Positions 54,678-64,000 of a DNA stretch of 64,000 nt are shown one piece after another. Positions within the stretch are counted from its first letter, which is position 1. Every line of letters begins with the position of its first letter. Origin of the DNA: Cyclobacteriaceae bacterium (GTDB taxonomy: Bacteria > Bacteroidota > Bacteroidia > Cytophagales > Cyclobacteriaceae); contig JAEUTZ010000016.1 of assembly GCA_016787725.1 (NCBI GenBank), forward strand, positions 62,001 through 126,000, written 5' to 3'. The notes under the pieces are model-generated. The model worked only from the letters and a program-made list of their open reading frames with translations, did not search any database and was not told the DNA's origin. Both the position numbers and the translations under genes were made by a program.

Positions 54678-55634
54678 GTGACGCACCAAATTTTTCATTT
54701 AAAATACCGGATACTCATAGCCGCAGGATTTGAACTCCTTTTATCGTGTGCTTTTGCGCAGGATCTGGATCCTCGCGCTTATGTCCGCTTACCGGAGAAG
54801 ACCAATACTTTGATTACTGGATTTTCTTATTCATACGGAGGCGTTGTTACGGACCCTACCTTGCCGATTCAAGATCTGAAAGCAGACGTTCAAGCCGTCT
54901 CCCTGGGGTATGCGCATACCTTTAATTTGTTGGGGCTTACCTCACAGGTGTTGGTAGCCCTGCCGTATTCGTGGGCTCAGGTTTCGGGCAAGGTAGTAGG
55001 GCAGCCAGAAAGCATTAAACGATCAGGATTTGCTGATACCCGGCTGCGACTTTCCGTTCTCGTGCATGGGGCACCTTCGGTGGGGTTGCAGGATTTTTTA
55101 AAAGCCCCGAGAGAAACTATTGTGGGTGTTAGTGTGAGTGTGGTGGCACCTACGGGCGAGTTTTTTCCGGACAAGCTGATCAACCTGGGGACTAACCGTT
55201 GGTCGTTTCGTCCGGAACTGGCGATCTCGCACCCTTTGGGTAGGCGGTGGCTCATGGATGTGTATTCAGGCATCTGGTTTTTTACAAACAATGATTCGTT
55301 TTATCCCGGAACCTCCCTTCGCACACAAAAACCCATGGGCACATTCCAAGCGCATTTAAGTTATAACCTTACACCCCGGCACTGGGTGGCATTTAATGCA
55401 ACGTATTATGTAGGCGGAACATCGTCTGTCAACGACCTGTACAATGATGACCGGCAATCGAATGTCCGGGTTGGTGTAACGGGAGTCGTACCGGTTGGGA
55501 AGCGCAACTCCTTGAAGCTGGCGGCCAGTACCGGTGCAGTGGTTCGCATCGGTCAGGATTTTACATCATTGTCCATTGGCTGGTCTCGCTCCTGGTTTGG
55601 TAAAGGGGAGGCCAGCGCCTCCACATCAGAATGA
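54678..55634 (+). CDS. Outer-membrane transporter-like protein (MetA-pathway family)
   Basis: 318-residue barrel protein starting at a GTG, with signal peptide ending SCAFAQ (about residue 27). It has the look of the 'MetA-pathway of phenol degradation' family (PF13557): RSGFADTRLRLSVLVHGAP, the SVSVVAPTGEFFPDKLINLG segment, and WSFRPELAISHPLG. The family is annotated as transporter, but the substrate is unknown. No promoter motif is convincing in the 239 bases before it. The hemolysin III gene follows 15 bases later. Confidence 0.8.
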   Translation: MTHQIFHLKYRILIAAGFELLLSCAFAQDLDPRAYVRLPEKTNTLITGFSYSYGGVVTDPTLPIQDLKADVQAVSLGYAHTFNLLGLTSQVLVALPYSWAQVSGKVVGQPESIKRSGFADTRLRLSVLVHGAPSVGLQDFLKAPRETIVGVSVSVVAPTGEFFPDKLINLGTNRWSFRPELAISHPLGRRWLMDVYSGIWFFTNNDSFYPGTSLRTQKPMGTFQAHLSYNLTPRHWVAFNATYYVGGTSSVNDLYNDDRQSNVRVGVTGVVPVGKRNSLKLAASTGAVVRIGQDFTSLSIGWSRSWFGKGEASASTSE

Positions 55635-55649
55635 AGTACAACATCATCC

Positions 55650-56300
55650 TTGATGGAAAAAATAATAACTGAACGTTTCCAATCACTAGGTGAAGAAATC
55701 GCCAATAGTGTAAGCCATGGAGTCGGGGCTCTGGCTGCGATAGGAGTAACACCTCTGCTTATCATAAAGGCGATACCGCTGGGTGTTGCTGCCATCGTGG
55801 GTGTAAGCGTCTTTGGTGCGACTATGATTGTATTGTATGTGGCATCCACCTTGTATCATGCCTTTCCGCAAAATCGGGCTAAACGTGTCTTTCGGATTTT
55901 TGATCACAGTGCCATCTTTCTGTTAATAGCAGGAACCTATACTCCATTTACCTTGATTGCACTACCGGCTGCCTGGGGCTGGCCTCTTTTTGGAATTGTG
56001 TGGGCCCTTGCAGTTGGAGGTGTAGTGTTAAAGTCAGTCGCATCGGTAAAAGCCGGAAAATTCTCTACGGCACTGTATGTGAGTATGGGGTGGTTGGCGG
56101 TGGTTGCGGCAAAACCATTATATGATGCGTTGCCGGGCTGGGGGCTGTTTTGGTTATTGACCGGTGGGGTGATGTACTCGGCAGGCATCCTGTTTTTTGC
56201 CTATGATCACCGCGTTCGGTACCATCATTTCATCTGGCATTTGTTTGTCATGGCTGGTACAGGGTGTCACGTGGTGGCAGTGTTGGTGTATGTGCTTTAA
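55650..56300 (+). CDS. Hemolysin III family (PAQR-like) membrane protein
   Basis: 216-residue protein with about seven helices. The family's conserved motifs are EIANSVSHGVGALAAIG, YHAFPQNRAKRVFRIFDHSA, FLLIAGTYTPF and the terminal HFIWHLFVMAGTGCHVVAV. The His/Asp/Ser residues in these motifs are the predicted metal ligands. The name is historical: hemolytic activity is not shown for most members. Co-oriented with the gene upstream. Confidence 0.9.
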   Translation: MMEKIITERFQSLGEEIANSVSHGVGALAAIGVTPLLIIKAIPLGVAAIVGVSVFGATMIVLYVASTLYHAFPQNRAKRVFRIFDHSAIFLLIAGTYTPFTLIALPAAWGWPLFGIVWALAVGGVVLKSVASVKAGKFSTALYVSMGWLAVVAAKPLYDALPGWGLFWLLTGGVMYSAGILFFAYDHRVRYHHFIWHLFVMAGTGCHVVAVLVYVL

Positions 56301-56351
56301 AATCGTTTTGGATGATGCTAAGATTAATACATAACCAGCACCATCGAGAGA

Positions 56352-57431
56352 TTAACCCAACCACAGATCCACCGGCTTTTTAACAACCGGTGTAAACGGA
56401 AGTTCTATTTTTTTTCCTTGCCGGGCAGAGGCATAGGCAGCGTAAATTACCTCCAATACGGCCCGTCCTAGCTCGCCCGTTACCATCGGCTGCTTGTTGT
56501 TGCGCACACAATCGATAAAGTGTTTCAGTTCGTGCGGATATCCCTGATTAAAGGCCTCTTCAAAGATTGGGAAACTCCAGCCTGCGGTGGTGTCGGCTTT
56601 CTCCATGGCATACCCGAATCCCTTTTTACTGTAAGCAAGAGCAGCATTGCCCCGAAACAAGTCGGCATACATCAGGCCTTCGGTACCATATACTTCACAG
56701 TGATCGTCCATGCCACCGTGCCGGGCCCAACTATTTTCGGCAATGCCAATCGTACCGTTTTCAAACTCAACAATCACCACGGAGTTGTCTTCTCCTTTTG
56801 TCCGGCCTTTGTGCAAAACAGTGGACATGGTAGCCAGCACACTTTTTACTTTCATGTTGTTCAGCATCCAGAAAAACCAACCAAACGCATGGCATCCCAT
56901 GTCCATCAATACGCCCCCACCGGCCAGGTTCACATCATAAAACCAATCGGAGTGTGGGCCCGAATGTTTCTCGGCCTGTTTGAGCATATAAATGTTTCCG
57001 ATGGCCCCTTCTTTGGTGAGGCTACGCACCCGTTCATATTTTGGAGCAAAGCACAACTCTTCAGCATACATCAGTTTCACACCTTGCTGTGCACATACGT
57101 TGATCATTTCGTCCGCCTCTTCGAGGGTGATGGCGAGCGGCTTTTCAATGATGATGTGTTTCTTTGCACGGGCTGCTTTTAAGGCTGCCTGAGCATGTAA
57201 GAAATTGGGCAAACAGATATCCACAACTTCACAGCCCGATTCAGCTATGATTTTATCCAAGGAATCATACCAGGCCTTAATATGATGCTTTTCGGCAAAC
57301 GCTTTTGCCTTGTTCAGGTCCCGGCTGTATACGGCCACCACTTCGGCTTCGGGCACAAATCGTTCATAACTCTCAAGGTGGATATCAGAGATAAAGCCAC
57401 AGCCCAGGATGGCCACTTTTGTTTTGTTCAT
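56352..57431 (-). CDS. Gfo/Idh/MocA family oxidoreductase
   Basis: 359-residue NAD(P)-dependent dehydrogenase. Rossmann motif VAILGCGFISDIHLESY is at residues 7-23, the EKPLAITLEEAD motif follows near 95-110, and the C-terminal substrate domain has MDMGCHAFGWFFWML (catalytic-type His) and GIAENSWARHGGMDDH. Family substrates are sugars and derivatives; none can be assigned. The gene is isolated, with no sugar-uptake gene nearby. Confidence 0.92.
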   Translation of the reverse strand: MNKTKVAILGCGFISDIHLESYERFVPEAEVVAVYSRDLNKAKAFAEKHHIKAWYDSLDKIIAESGCEVVDICLPNFLHAQAALKAARAKKHIIIEKPLAITLEEADEMINVCAQQGVKLMYAEELCFAPKYERVRSLTKEGAIGNIYMLKQAEKHSGPHSDWFYDVNLAGGGVLMDMGCHAFGWFFWMLNNMKVKSVLATMSTVLHKGRTKGEDNSVVIVEFENGTIGIAENSWARHGGMDDHCEVYGTEGLMYADLFRGNAALAYSKKGFGYAMEKADTTAGWSFPIFEEAFNQGYPHELKHFIDCVRNNKQPMVTGELGRAVLEVIYAAYASARQGKKIELPFTPVVKKPVDLWLG

Positions 57432-57605
57432 ACGCTTTAAGGGTTAACGAAGTACATTTTCAACGGCTGCAATTTTACATTCTGACAGGAAAAAGCAAAG
57501 GAATATCATCAGCTCTTTCTTCACCAGCAACTCCGGTATTCTTTCACCTATGGTGTAATCGGTGATTTGGTTATCGCCTTAATTTGCTGGTTCACGGTGG
57601 GGTCA
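57432..57605. other. Intergenic region without a recognised gene
   Basis: 174 bases between the oxidoreductase start and the downstream end of the AsmA-like gene on the same strand. No ORF, hairpin or strong promoter motif is seen. Confidence 0.4.
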
Positions 57606-59456
57606 TCATCTTCCAGCTTTCGATTTCTTCTTGGCTTCCTGATGGGTTTTTCGATTCTCTTTGGACATGATCATGGTTTCTTTCAAACCATTTAACGAAG
57701 ACTTAATCAGCACATTGACAAACCCTTTCGTCATGTCACGTTCAATACGGAACTGAACCTCACGGGGAGGTAAATTTGCGGATACCGGATTGCTGGAATT
57801 TAACACGGTATTGGCGGTTAAAGCAATGATTGCACTCTTCCACTTCGCCTGGTTGTTCAACTCCAGATCAATCACCAGGTCGTGGTATAGGAATTTCATC
57901 ATGCCGGTAGCAAAGGTTTGTTCGGCCACACCGGAGAATGATATTTCATCCACTACGCCTTCGTTAATTTTGGCAGGCGTATAGGCCTGGATTAACGGAT
58001 TGAGATCGGGCATATTGAATTTATCAAAATGAACATCAAATAGAAACCGCGGCCGGTTGTAGGGAAAAGTAAGGATTGCATCAAAATGAATTTTATTGTT
58101 TATGTAAGCTGAGACATTTATCTCCATGTTGGATTTCGGATCCTGATTGGTAATGTTTTTTGCCACGAAGGCTGCGCGGTTGATACTGACTTTGACTAAA
58201 CTGCTGTCTGTTTTTCGTTCCGTATTATCCAATGTAATGTTTGTGGCTTTTACCTCGTTGATGTGCACGGGTAAGGGAATGGTGCTGATGGTTTGTCCCA
58301 GGTAGGCGGGCCTCCGCGCAGAATCGATGGGCTTGGTTTTGTCTTTGAAAATCGCGGCTTTAATCTGATCGAGAGCGATCTCTTTCACAAGCAACTTTTT
58401 GGAATAGATGAGGGAATCAAAGTTCACAGCGTTTATCGCAAGCGTACCGATGGTGCCTGAAAACTCAGTGTGTTGAAATTGATAATCCTGTTGAATGACG
58501 GCATGACTAACGTTTGGGGTAACGCTAATGTCCTTCAGAATGACAGACTGGTTCTGATAAGAAAGATCGAATGCGCTCATGGAAACCCGGAAGAGACTAT
58601 CAGCTGTTTGCATGTCGAGCGCCTGAAGCCGTGTATGGATATCCTGGAATTGATACGTTAACGTATCGATGGTAAAACGCAGGTCAAGCGAGTCGATACC
58701 AATATTAAAGTCAATAAAGTGTACACTTTGAATAGGTCCTTTTTTTAAAGTGCCATGGAAATCCCCTATGGAAAGACTCACCGCGCTTAAAATAGTTTGG
58801 TATCCACCGAAGTGTTTGCTCACGATCAGGTTGTGTATGGCCATTGATAACTTTTCAATCTTGAATTCACGTAGTTTATGGGAGTTGATGCTATGAAAGG
58901 AAGCGTCTGTCAGTTCAAACTCCAGTAGCTCAAACGACTCGATGGGACGCTCGGTACTTTCCTGAGCCGGGGTTACAGAAGTGCTATCCATAAACGGTAA
59001 AATGATATTTCGTTTCCCGTTCAACTGGAATTCGATTTCCGGCTTCGAGATAATTATTTTGTTTAGCAACAACCGGTTTTCTCTCAGCAACGTGCGTAAG
59101 GCAACCCCTTCCAGGGCAATGGTTTCCGCCTTCAGACTCAAGGAACTGTTGATATAGGGGTAAACTTTTAACGGAGTGGTGCGGGGGAAAACGGAGGCGT
59201 TGATTACCTGGATGCTTCCACTAAAGATGTTTACCCTGATTTTATCAAACTTTAATTCGTACACATCGGAGATGACACTGGCATTAAAGCTATTGACCAG
59301 CGACTCGGAAAGGAGCCGCGTAAAATTCCGGTAAATATAAATCCCCGCAACGATGAGAATAAGTAAAAGGGAGGCCAATATAATTTTGGCAATGGGCCGC
59401 TTCTTTTGAGCCTCGGGCGGATTTGTGTCCATGGAATGCAAAATTTCTTCTTTCAT
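57606..59456 (-). CDS. AsmA-like single-pass membrane protein
   Basis: 616-residue protein anchored by one helix (about residues 23-44, ILASLLLILIVAGIYIYR) and followed by a long beta-rich periplasmic part in the style of AsmA/TamB bridge proteins: repeated short amphipathic strands, FDKIRVNIFSGSIQVINAS, and VDEISFSGVAEQTFATG near the end. It lacks the long C-terminal AsmA motif seen in its divergent neighbour and ends in a Lys-rich tail (HQEAKKKSKAGR). The start could also be Met9 (59432). It may move lipids between membranes; this is inferred from the family only. Confidence 0.65.
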   Translation of the reverse strand: MKEEILHSMDTNPPEAQKKRPIAKIILASLLLILIVAGIYIYRNFTRLLSESLVNSFNASVISDVYELKFDKIRVNIFSGSIQVINASVFPRTTPLKVYPYINSSLSLKAETIALEGVALRTLLRENRLLLNKIIISKPEIEFQLNGKRNIILPFMDSTSVTPAQESTERPIESFELLEFELTDASFHSINSHKLREFKIEKLSMAIHNLIVSKHFGGYQTILSAVSLSIGDFHGTLKKGPIQSVHFIDFNIGIDSLDLRFTIDTLTYQFQDIHTRLQALDMQTADSLFRVSMSAFDLSYQNQSVILKDISVTPNVSHAVIQQDYQFQHTEFSGTIGTLAINAVNFDSLIYSKKLLVKEIALDQIKAAIFKDKTKPIDSARRPAYLGQTISTIPLPVHINEVKATNITLDNTERKTDSSLVKVSINRAAFVAKNITNQDPKSNMEINVSAYINNKIHFDAILTFPYNRPRFLFDVHFDKFNMPDLNPLIQAYTPAKINEGVVDEISFSGVAEQTFATGMMKFLYHDLVIDLELNNQAKWKSAIIALTANTVLNSSNPVSANLPPREVQFRIERDMTKGFVNVLIKSSLNGLKETMIMSKENRKTHQEAKKKSKAGR

Positions 59457-59704
59457 TATTCAAGAACGGCTGAAGCTAAGGGTAAGAGGAATAATCTAGT
59501 TAATCTCGTCATTCATATGTCCTTTCCCAACAAAAGCCCAACGAATGATTTTTTTCAGGAAGTCCCTCACAGAGTAAAATTGAGAATAATTGATTTCTTA
59601 AGCGATGATAAAAGTCATTGATTGTTAGGTTTTAGGATGGCCTTCTTGGATGTTTAGCAAGCCAAGGGTTGCTTTGATGATCTTAACCTATAGATCTTTA
59701 CAAC
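59457..59704. other. Shared upstream region of two divergent AsmA-like genes
   Basis: 248 bases that must contain the promoters of both genes. I see no ORF and no perfect TAnnTTTG element. It is AT-rich near 59570-59640. Confidence 0.4.
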
Positions 59705-62700
59705 ATGGAAGCCAACCGAATTTCAATCGTTAAACGTATCCTGAAGATCTTCCTGATTGGAACGGGGATCACTTTCCTTGTTTTTGGTATTGTTACCTGG
59801 GTAGTTGTAAAGAAGAAGAATGATTGGCTTCTTAACCAGATCCACGCGTATGTAAAGAATTCCCAATCCGGTCAATTGAACATCACCGCGCTCGATTTGA
59901 AATTGTTCCGCAACTTCCCCCGGGTCACCCTTGAACTCAGTGGAATCACCTATTATGAACATTGGGATTCGGTTCGGACTGCCGAAGAGCAACCGATTTT
60001 AAGGGCAGAGCAACTTTTTGTAGCCCTGGAACTGTTGCCTCTGCTCCGCGATGAATTAAACATTGAGGCAGTGAGTCTTAACGAGGGTCAGTTTTCCATC
60101 GTGCAATACTCCGATGAGTCGCTGAACATTCAGCGGGCCTTGGTCCAACCGACCAAACTTTCGGCAGCGAAAGTCAATTCTGCTACCACACCCATCCCTG
60201 GGGTGCCTCAACAAAAAAGTGAACCGGTTAAACCACCTCCGGTTTCTCAATCCAGTCAAGGATTGCAGATCGAATTGGAATCGCTGGAGATTAACAACCT
60301 GTTGGTAACCATCAACTTTCATGGACAACCTCTCGCTGGCATTCAGCTCCAACAGCTCGAAGCAAGTCTGGTTCATGCGGGCTCGAGTATTTATGCCGAA
60401 GTCCTGGCGAAGCAATTCATTCAAAGGCTGTCTGTGAAGAACACTTCCTTGCCACCCGGAGAAATTACCCTGGCTGCTGAAATCCAGTATGAATTGAAAA
60501 CAAAATTGCTGACAATCTTTACGGGAGCCATTACCTACAATGACTTTTTGGCCACACTGCATGGCTCCTATCAGCATTCCGGGAACTTTCCTGTGGAACT
60601 CGCGATAGATGCATCCTCCAACGATTTGGAATTGCTCTCAACTCTACTGAAGCCTGAGGTGTTGAGGGCCAACCCGGATATTTTAGAACAAGGAGATATT
60701 TATTTTAGGGGACGTGTGTTCGGAGACGTAAAGGCCCAACAGCCTCAATTTGATTTTACAATCGGATTAAAGGACCTTAGGTTCGAGTTGCCGCAACAAG
60801 CCGGAACGATTAGTCAGGTTGGGTTCGAAGGTCAGATTCAGTCGGGCACCGCCTCAGACTATTCCAGCGCCAGTATTCGCATTCATAATTTGCGAGGAAA
60901 TCTGCCCGGAGGTTTTTTGAAAGGCCAGTTCCGGCTGCAAAATTTTGTGACGCCTTATTTGCAGTATGAAGTTCAGGCGAAGGTAAAACTGGATAACTAT
61001 GATCAGGTCTTTCCGATAGAATCGGTGAAGAATCTGAAAGGCGCTCTTTCCATGGAAGCCAGCTTTGACGGGCCTATCAAGCACTTTGCCGGACACCCGA
61101 TGGATAGCAGCCGTACCAGTTCGATGGTGTTGGAAGGAGTCTCCTTTACGGTTACTAAATCGAACAAAGCAGTAAGTGGATTATCGGCAAAAATTGAAAA
61201 CCGTAAAAACCAGGCCACCATTCAAAGCCTCTCCTTCGTTTATGGCGAAAGTGAATTGCTGGTAAATGCTACGGTAAACAATCTGCTCTATTTTATTGTA
61301 GATCGTGAAAATGAAATTGAGGCAACCGGTTCCCTACGATCACAAAAACTGCATACCCGGGACTTTATTCTGGATACCCTGCTAACGGCCCAGGTTCAGG
61401 AGCAGGTGCGTGATTTGGCCTTTGACTTTGAATTGAAGACAACCACGCTTCCCGACTCCATGAATTTCACAATGCCGGCCATCGACTTCACCATAAAAAA
61501 TCTTTCAGCCAAACTGGATCAATTACCGGATCTCAAACAAGTGGATGCTGAAGTTGAATGGCGACAATCTCCGGAAGGCTCGGTTTGGACCGTGTCCGGA
61601 TTTCAGGCTGTGCTGCCGCATGGGCACGTGGCGGTGGGCGGGGATTTGACGGTTCCAAAAATAGGCCCCTGGAGATTTAATGCGAAGTTGAAGTTACAGG
61701 AATTTCCATGGACCTATGTTCGGGAATTAGTGGCCGAAATAAAAGAGGAGGCGGAACCGCAGGCCAAAACCCTTTCGAAGAATGAAATGGATTTATTAAC
61801 GGCAGACCTGGATCTATCCGCAGCGGTCATCACCTACCCTTTTGATATTGTCAGTCTGACGGTGCGCGACAGTCGTGCAGCTTATTCGATGCCGCAATCG
61901 GAAACCATTTCCGCAGAGAACATTGACATGACCTTGAACCATTTCTATTTCCTGCATCCGGAAAATTCAGGTGCTCTTTCAGGACTAAAGGAATTGCAGG
62001 GCGTGATCTCAATGAAAAAGCTCAAGATACCTGCCTTTAAACCCTTTGATATTACGATGACCGGGCAAGGTCAATCGGATCAACTTGTCCTTAATTTCTT
62101 ACGAAGTTCACCCGAAGCTGACCTTCAGCAAGGACAGTTGGAAATCGATTTAACCAATAAAGTGTGGAACTATCATCTTCAATTTCACACGAAGCAGGCG
62201 AACCTGCGCTTCTTTATTGAGAAAGTTTCCACGCGCAACCTGATGGACGGCTACATTGATTATTCGCTTGATTTGAAAGCGCAAGGTTCCACATGGCCAA
62301 CGATTCGGCAGAGCCTGGTAGGTTCGATTGAATTGGATGGTAAAGACCTGCATTTGTATGGTGTCGATATCGATGATGTACTTAGAAAATATGAGAAGAG
62401 TCAGAATTTTAACTTAACAGATCTGGGAGCGGTGGTAGTAGCAGGGCCGGTCGGATTAGCCGTTACCAAGGGATCAGACTTTGTATCACTGGCCCAGGTA
62501 AATCTGGATTCAACACAACAGACAATCATCAAGACCTTGTATGCAGGGTGGAAATTTAAAAACGACCAATTCATAACACAAGATGTTGCCTTTGCAACAC
62601 CCTTGAACCGGATTGCCTTTGATGGACGGATCGATTTTGCGAGTGATTCAATTCCAGGTCTTACCATTGCGGTGGTCGATAAAAATGGATGCAGCCTGAT

Positions 62701-62860
62701 GGATCAGAAGTTATATGGCAACCTTAATAATCTTCAGCATGGCAAACTCAACATCACAAAAACCCTGTTCGGCTCTGTCATTAATTTTGTCAATGCGGTG
62801 GTGGGCAGGGACTGCAAACCGGTGTATAAAGGAAAGGTTCCGGCTCCGGTAGGGAAGTGA
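59705..62860 (+). CDS. AsmA family protein
   Basis: 1051-residue protein. One N-terminal helix (residues 15-36, IFLIGTGITFLVFGIVTWVV) is followed by the AsmA start (NITALDLKLFRNFPRVTLEL) and a very long stretch of beta strands. The C-terminal AsmA-like region contains LMDGYIDYSLDLKAQGSTW and GSIELDGKDLHLYGVDIDDV. A Pro/Ser/Gln-rich linker lies near residues 165-185. AsmA/TamB-type proteins are thought to bridge the inner and outer membrane for phospholipid transport. The divergent partner at 57606 is shorter. Confidence 0.85.
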   Translation: MEANRISIVKRILKIFLIGTGITFLVFGIVTWVVVKKKNDWLLNQIHAYVKNSQSGQLNITALDLKLFRNFPRVTLELSGITYYEHWDSVRTAEEQPILRAEQLFVALELLPLLRDELNIEAVSLNEGQFSIVQYSDESLNIQRALVQPTKLSAAKVNSATTPIPGVPQQKSEPVKPPPVSQSSQGLQIELESLEINNLLVTINFHGQPLAGIQLQQLEASLVHAGSSIYAEVLAKQFIQRLSVKNTSLPPGEITLAAEIQYELKTKLLTIFTGAITYNDFLATLHGSYQHSGNFPVELAIDASSNDLELLSTLLKPEVLRANPDILEQGDIYFRGRVFGDVKAQQPQFDFTIGLKDLRFELPQQAGTISQVGFEGQIQSGTASDYSSASIRIHNLRGNLPGGFLKGQFRLQNFVTPYLQYEVQAKVKLDNYDQVFPIESVKNLKGALSMEASFDGPIKHFAGHPMDSSRTSSMVLEGVSFTVTKSNKAVSGLSAKIENRKNQATIQSLSFVYGESELLVNATVNNLLYFIVDRENEIEATGSLRSQKLHTRDFILDTLLTAQVQEQVRDLAFDFELKTTTLPDSMNFTMPAIDFTIKNLSAKLDQLPDLKQVDAEVEWRQSPEGSVWTVSGFQAVLPHGHVAVGGDLTVPKIGPWRFNAKLKLQEFPWTYVRELVAEIKEEAEPQAKTLSKNEMDLLTADLDLSAAVITYPFDIVSLTVRDSRAAYSMPQSETISAENIDMTLNHFYFLHPENSGALSGLKELQGVISMKKLKIPAFKPFDITMTGQGQSDQLVLNFLRSSPEADLQQGQLEIDLTNKVWNYHLQFHTKQANLRFFIEKVSTRNLMDGYIDYSLDLKAQGSTWPTIRQSLVGSIELDGKDLHLYGVDIDDVLRKYEKSQNFNLTDLGAVVVAGPVGLAVTKGSDFVSLAQVNLDSTQQTIIKTLYAGWKFKNDQFITQDVAFATPLNRIAFDGRIDFASDSIPGLTIAVVDKNGCSLMDQKLYGNLNNLQHGKLNITKTLFGSVINFVNAVVGRDCKPVYKGKVPAPVGK

Positions 62861-62937
62861 TCGTTTAGGCAAACTGCCGTGATGCAATTTGCATGCTGAG
62901 TTGATCAAAACCCGTTCAACCCTTACCTTACGAAACT

Positions 62938-64000
62938 ATGATCGATTCAATTCAGCATTTCTTTGAGGGCGCCTCCGATTTAGTACGGTTTGCCGTAGTT
63001 ACAGCATTGATACTCCTGACACCCAAAATTTTTGAACGGATGCGGTTACCGGGGGTATTGGCTTTGATCCTGGTGGGAGTATCGTTTGGCCCGCGAGGCC
63101 TGCATTTATTCAAGCAGAATGGGGAGGTCCTTATGTTCTTTGCCGTGCTGGGAAAGCTGTTGCTGCTGTTCTTTTCGGGTCTGGATATTGAGGTGGATGA
63201 ATTGCGAAAAAATGCCGGTAAGGCATTGCGGCTGGCGGCCCTGTGTTTTGGACTTCCAACCGTGGCAGGGGTGTTGATCGGGTATTTCTTTGACTATTCG
63301 ATGTTGTCATCGCTTATGATCGGAGTCTTGTTTTCCTCGCACTCCATCATTGCCTATCCGATTTTAACCCGACTGGGATTGACCAAAATTGAACCGGTAG
63401 CCGTGACGGTAGGCGCTACTGCGATGACCGACATCGCCTCTTTGATCCTGTTTGCCATCTGTTTGCCCATCCACACAACAGGATTCCTCCTTGGCCAATT
63501 TACGCTTCAGGTGGTATACATCGTGATTTTCATACCCGTCATCATCTACAGCTTCCGGTGGCTCGGGCATCAGGTGTTCAGACATTTAGGTACCGATCCG
63601 GCCCAGCAATTGATTTTCCTGCTGTCGGTCGTAGCCATTGCCGCCCAAGGCGCTGAGTGGGTAAACATCGATCCGATTGTGGGTGCATTTCTTGCCGGGT
63701 TGGCCGTCAGTTCAACCCTGCCCGACAAGGGAATCCGGACTCAGCTCGACACACTGGGTAATACGTTGTTCATCCCCGCATTCTTTATTTCGTTAGGTGT
63801 ACTCATTGACCCGGCTGCGATCTTGACGACCATCCGGCAACATGCAGGGCTTGTCGTGGCGGTGATTGCCTCGTTAGCGGCTACCAAGATGCTGGCAGCC
63901 TGGCTGGCCGGAAAACAGTATCACTATTCGCCCACGACCCGCATCCTGATTGGCTCTCTGACGATTCCACAGGTTTCATCAACGCTGGCCGTGGCCCTGG
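62938..64000 (+). CDS. Cation:proton antiporter (Kef/CPA2 type), 3' end outside the window
   Basis: The frame is open from the ATG at 62938 to the end, giving 354 residues with about ten hydrophobic segments. Typical CPA2 features: LPGVLALILVGVSFGPRGL, LLLLFFSGLDIEVDELRK, LFSSHSIIAYPILTRLGLTK, TVGATAMTDIASLI (with the functional Asp) and IDPIVGAFLAGLAVSS. The C-terminal part, where a RCK or Usp domain may follow, is not in the window. It lies 77 bases after the AsmA stop. Confidence 0.9.
   Translation, partial: MIDSIQHFFEGASDLVRFAVVTALILLTPKIFERMRLPGVLALILVGVSFGPRGLHLFKQNGEVLMFFAVLGKLLLLFFSGLDIEVDELRKNAGKALRLAALCFGLPTVAGVLIGYFFDYSMLSSLMIGVLFSSHSIIAYPILTRLGLTKIEPVAVTVGATAMTDIASLILFAICLPIHTTGFLLGQFTLQVVYIVIFIPVIIYSFRWLGHQVFRHLGTDPAQQLIFLLSVVAIAAQGAEWVNIDPIVGAFLAGLAVSSTLPDKGIRTQLDTLGNTLFIPAFFISLGVLIDPAAILTTIRQHAGLVVAVIASLAATKMLAAWLAGKQYHYSPTTRILIGSLTIPQVSSTLAVAL

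Noticed and set aside
55650-56300. Toxin (hemolysin)
   Set aside because: The family name is historical; sequence is that of a PAQR-like integral membrane protein.
56520-57182. 220-codon antisense ORF inside the Gfo/Idh/MocA gene
   Set aside because: Shadow of the intact oxidoreductase gene; no signal or motif.

Overview
The window is chromosomal DNA of a member of the Bacteroidota, most likely the Cytophagales (inference). The evidence is a secreted protein with a type IX secretion (T9SS) C-terminal sorting domain, many small secreted beta-barrel and DUF4136 envelope proteins, several -7 elements of the form TAnnTTTG, and the MoxR/DUF58/DUF4350/DUF4129/SpoIIM/RDD gene set typical of the phylum. 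GC content is moderate and coding density is high. I saw no tRNA, rRNA, CRISPR, insertion sequence or phage module.

Layout. 1-4432: the end of an acyl-CoA dehydrogenase gene, convergent with a large secreted metalloprotease-like T9SS cargo. 4523-13098: a minus-strand block DUF58, MoxR ATPase, DUF4350, DUF4129, multipass protein, SpoIIM; then a lipoprotein dipeptidase; then a divergent RDD gene that overlaps a decayed cytochrome b5-like gene. 13143-17909: a sugar-kinase-like gene, an unknown protein, a SprT-like metalloprotein, a tiny lipoprotein, and the ribosome-biogenesis GTPases Der and Era. 18057-31413: mostly envelope proteins (outer-membrane barrels, an M48 protease, lipoproteins, two DUF4136 proteins) and an AI-2E family transporter. 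31414-33009: an eroding stretch with remnants of a cation/proton antiporter and of a porin on either side of an intact DUF2490 gene. 33010-40036: glycogen debranching enzyme GlgX, an unknown protein, a beta-CASP metallo-hydrolase and a large aromatic-rich exported protein. 40244-47185: a complete tripartite RND efflux operon with a DUF202 gene coupled to it and a secreted protein. 47186-48266: the largest non-coding stretch, with a broken potassium-channel-like gene and a regular 44-bp tandem array of eight units. 48267-54438: a third DUF4136 gene, a GH13 glycosidase, a bile acid:sodium symporter family protein, and the ackA-pta pair. 54678-64000: a MetA-pathway-like outer-membrane protein, a hemolysin III family protein, a Gfo/Idh/MocA oxidoreductase, two divergent AsmA-like proteins, and the start of a Kef-type antiporter that runs off the window.

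How genes fit together: GlgX and the GH13 enzyme point to alpha-glucan turnover; Pta-AckA interconverts acetyl-CoA and acetate with ATP; the RND operon is a self-contained exporter; the AsmA-like pair, M48 protease and many barrels concern envelope maintenance. The most unusual items are the 44-bp array, four frameshifted gene remnants that appear only when several frames are read together, and the MoxR/SpoIIM/RDD cluster, whose function is not established. I did not find a clearly new defence or mobile system.
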